NCBI GenBank assembly: GCA_041485125.1
Contig: JBGPIT010000373.1
Coordinates: 1 to 5,149, forward strand
Length of the DNA stretch: 5,149 bases
Reading direction: 5' to 3'
Source of the DNA: JBGPIT01 sp041485125
Lineage (GTDB): Bacteria > Desulfobacterota > Binatia > UTPRO1
Position numbers and translations under genes: made by a program. Below, piece after piece: positions 4,632 through 5,149 of this stretch (positions are counted from its first letter, which is position 1; each line of letters begins with the position of its first letter). Under the pieces are notes generated by a model, which saw only the letters and a program-made list of their open reading frames with translations, did no database searches and was not told the DNA's origin.

Positions 4632-5149
4632 TCACGGGCAGGGAGGCACCGCGCCGGTCACGAAGGTATTGCCGTGCCAGCAGTTCCCGCTCCCGCCGTC
4701 GACGACGTCCACGCCGTTGTTGGTGATCTGGTTTCCGAAGATGGCGTTGCCGTCGGAGTCCGCGTCGAGCGCGATACCGGAGCCGCCGTAGTTCTGGATG
4801 ACGCTGTTCCGGAGGAGGCGAATCCCGTCGGAGTTCTGTACGAGTATTCCCGTCTGGCCGTTGTTCCAGGCACGGCTCCGCTTGACCTGCACACTCGCAC
4901 GGGCGGAGTCCTCGATCAGGATCCCGGTCTGGTCGTTGAACGCGCCGCTGTCCTTCACCTGAACGTGAGCACGGCCCACGAGTCCCGTCAGGCGAGTGCC
5001 GACGGCGAACCCGTTCTGCGACCTGGTGCGCAGGATCTTGACGTTCGTGCTGCCGGCAACGTTGATGCCGTACTGCCCTGGGTCCGGGCAGAGCGAGTCG
5101 ATCTCGCCATCCGAGATCACGACGTCATCGTGCCCGGTCACATCGATCC
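4632..5149 (-). CDS. Right-handed parallel beta-helix repeat protein, C-terminal part
   Basis: About 172 residues are visible; the frame stays open to the right window edge, so the true start lies outside and the GTG at 5141 is not trusted as the start. The sequence breaks into coils of about 22-25 residues: YGINVAGSTNVKILRTRSQN, FAVGTRLTG...AHVQVKDSGAFN, TGILIEDSARASVQVKRSRA, TGILVQNSDGIRLLRNSVIQ and SGIALDADSDGNAIFGNQIT. Each has a T/S/YGI strand, a second V/I-rich strand and a closing Asn, as in Beta_helix/NosD/pectate-lyase-like folds. The C-terminus GNCWHGNTF...PPCP has two Cys and no membrane segment. Such proteins are usually exported and bind or cleave polysaccharide or act as surface scaffolds; no catalytic motif can be recognised in this part. 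It is convergent with the TA island. Confidence 0.8.
   Translation of the reverse strand, partial: IDVTGHDDVVISDGEIDSLCPDPGQYGINVAGSTNVKILRTRSQNGFAVGTRLTGLVGRAHVQVKDSGAFNDQTGILIEDSARASVQVKRSRAWNNGQTGILVQNSDGIRLLRNSVIQNYGGSGIALDADSDGNAIFGNQITNNGVDVVDGGSGNCWHGNTFVTGAVPPCP

Noticed and set aside
4528..4791. An 87-codon plus-strand frame starting MAVRIGLAAGSG
   Set aside because: Most of it is antisense to the beta-helix gene, and the remaining 35 codons match nothing I recognise.
1..5149. CRISPR array, tRNA, rRNA, insertion sequence or prophage
   Set aside because: I found no regularly spaced repeats, no tRNA-like cloverleaf, no transposase or integrase motif, and no terminal inverted repeats flanking the island.

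Overview
The window is a high-GC bacterial stretch, probably from an environmental or soil-type organism. No rRNA, tRNA or taxon-specific marker is present, so I cannot name the lineage. Two ordinary genes, both cut by the window edges, flank a central toxin-antitoxin (TA) island of about 2.9 kb.

Left flank (1-1549, minus strand): a flavin-containing Baeyer-Villiger monooxygenase with its promoter, Shine-Dalgarno and start codon. Only its last C-terminal residues lie outside the window. It is not listed among ordinary complete ORFs because it has no stop in view, and a long antisense open frame over it is a shadow. Just upstream (1650-1736, minus) is a 28-codon piece that looks like the very start of gatB, ended by a stop.

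Central island (about 1650-4504): three complete TA modules. They are a minus-strand Phd-type vapB / PIN vapC pair (1781-2468), a minus-strand ribbon-helix-helix antitoxin / MazF pair (2823-3430), and a plus-strand FitA-like vapB / PIN vapC pair (3592-4220). The second and third are divergent and share a 161-bp regulatory region. Between and beside them lie debris of other genes: a DUF433 antitoxin-like fragment (about 2520-2610, minus), the first 35-40 codons of an AAA_14/DUF4143-type ATPase (2660 to about 2770, plus) and the C-terminal two thirds of a second MazF (about 4259-4504, plus). The island looks like a place where small modules repeatedly insert, recombine and decay.

Regulation: each intact antitoxin gene, and the dead ATPase, has a perfect or near-perfect palindrome lying over its predicted core promoter. 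The -10 element sits only 6-7 bp before the start codon and no clear Shine-Dalgarno is visible, so I infer leaderless transcripts repressed by the antitoxin. The toxin genes are translationally coupled to their antitoxins by 20-nt, TGATG and GTGA overlaps. In contrast, the monooxygenase has an ordinary leader with a strong Shine-Dalgarno.

Right flank: a 127-bp convergent intergenic region with two short GC-rich hairpins, then the C-terminal part of a minus-strand parallel beta-helix repeat protein that runs off the window.
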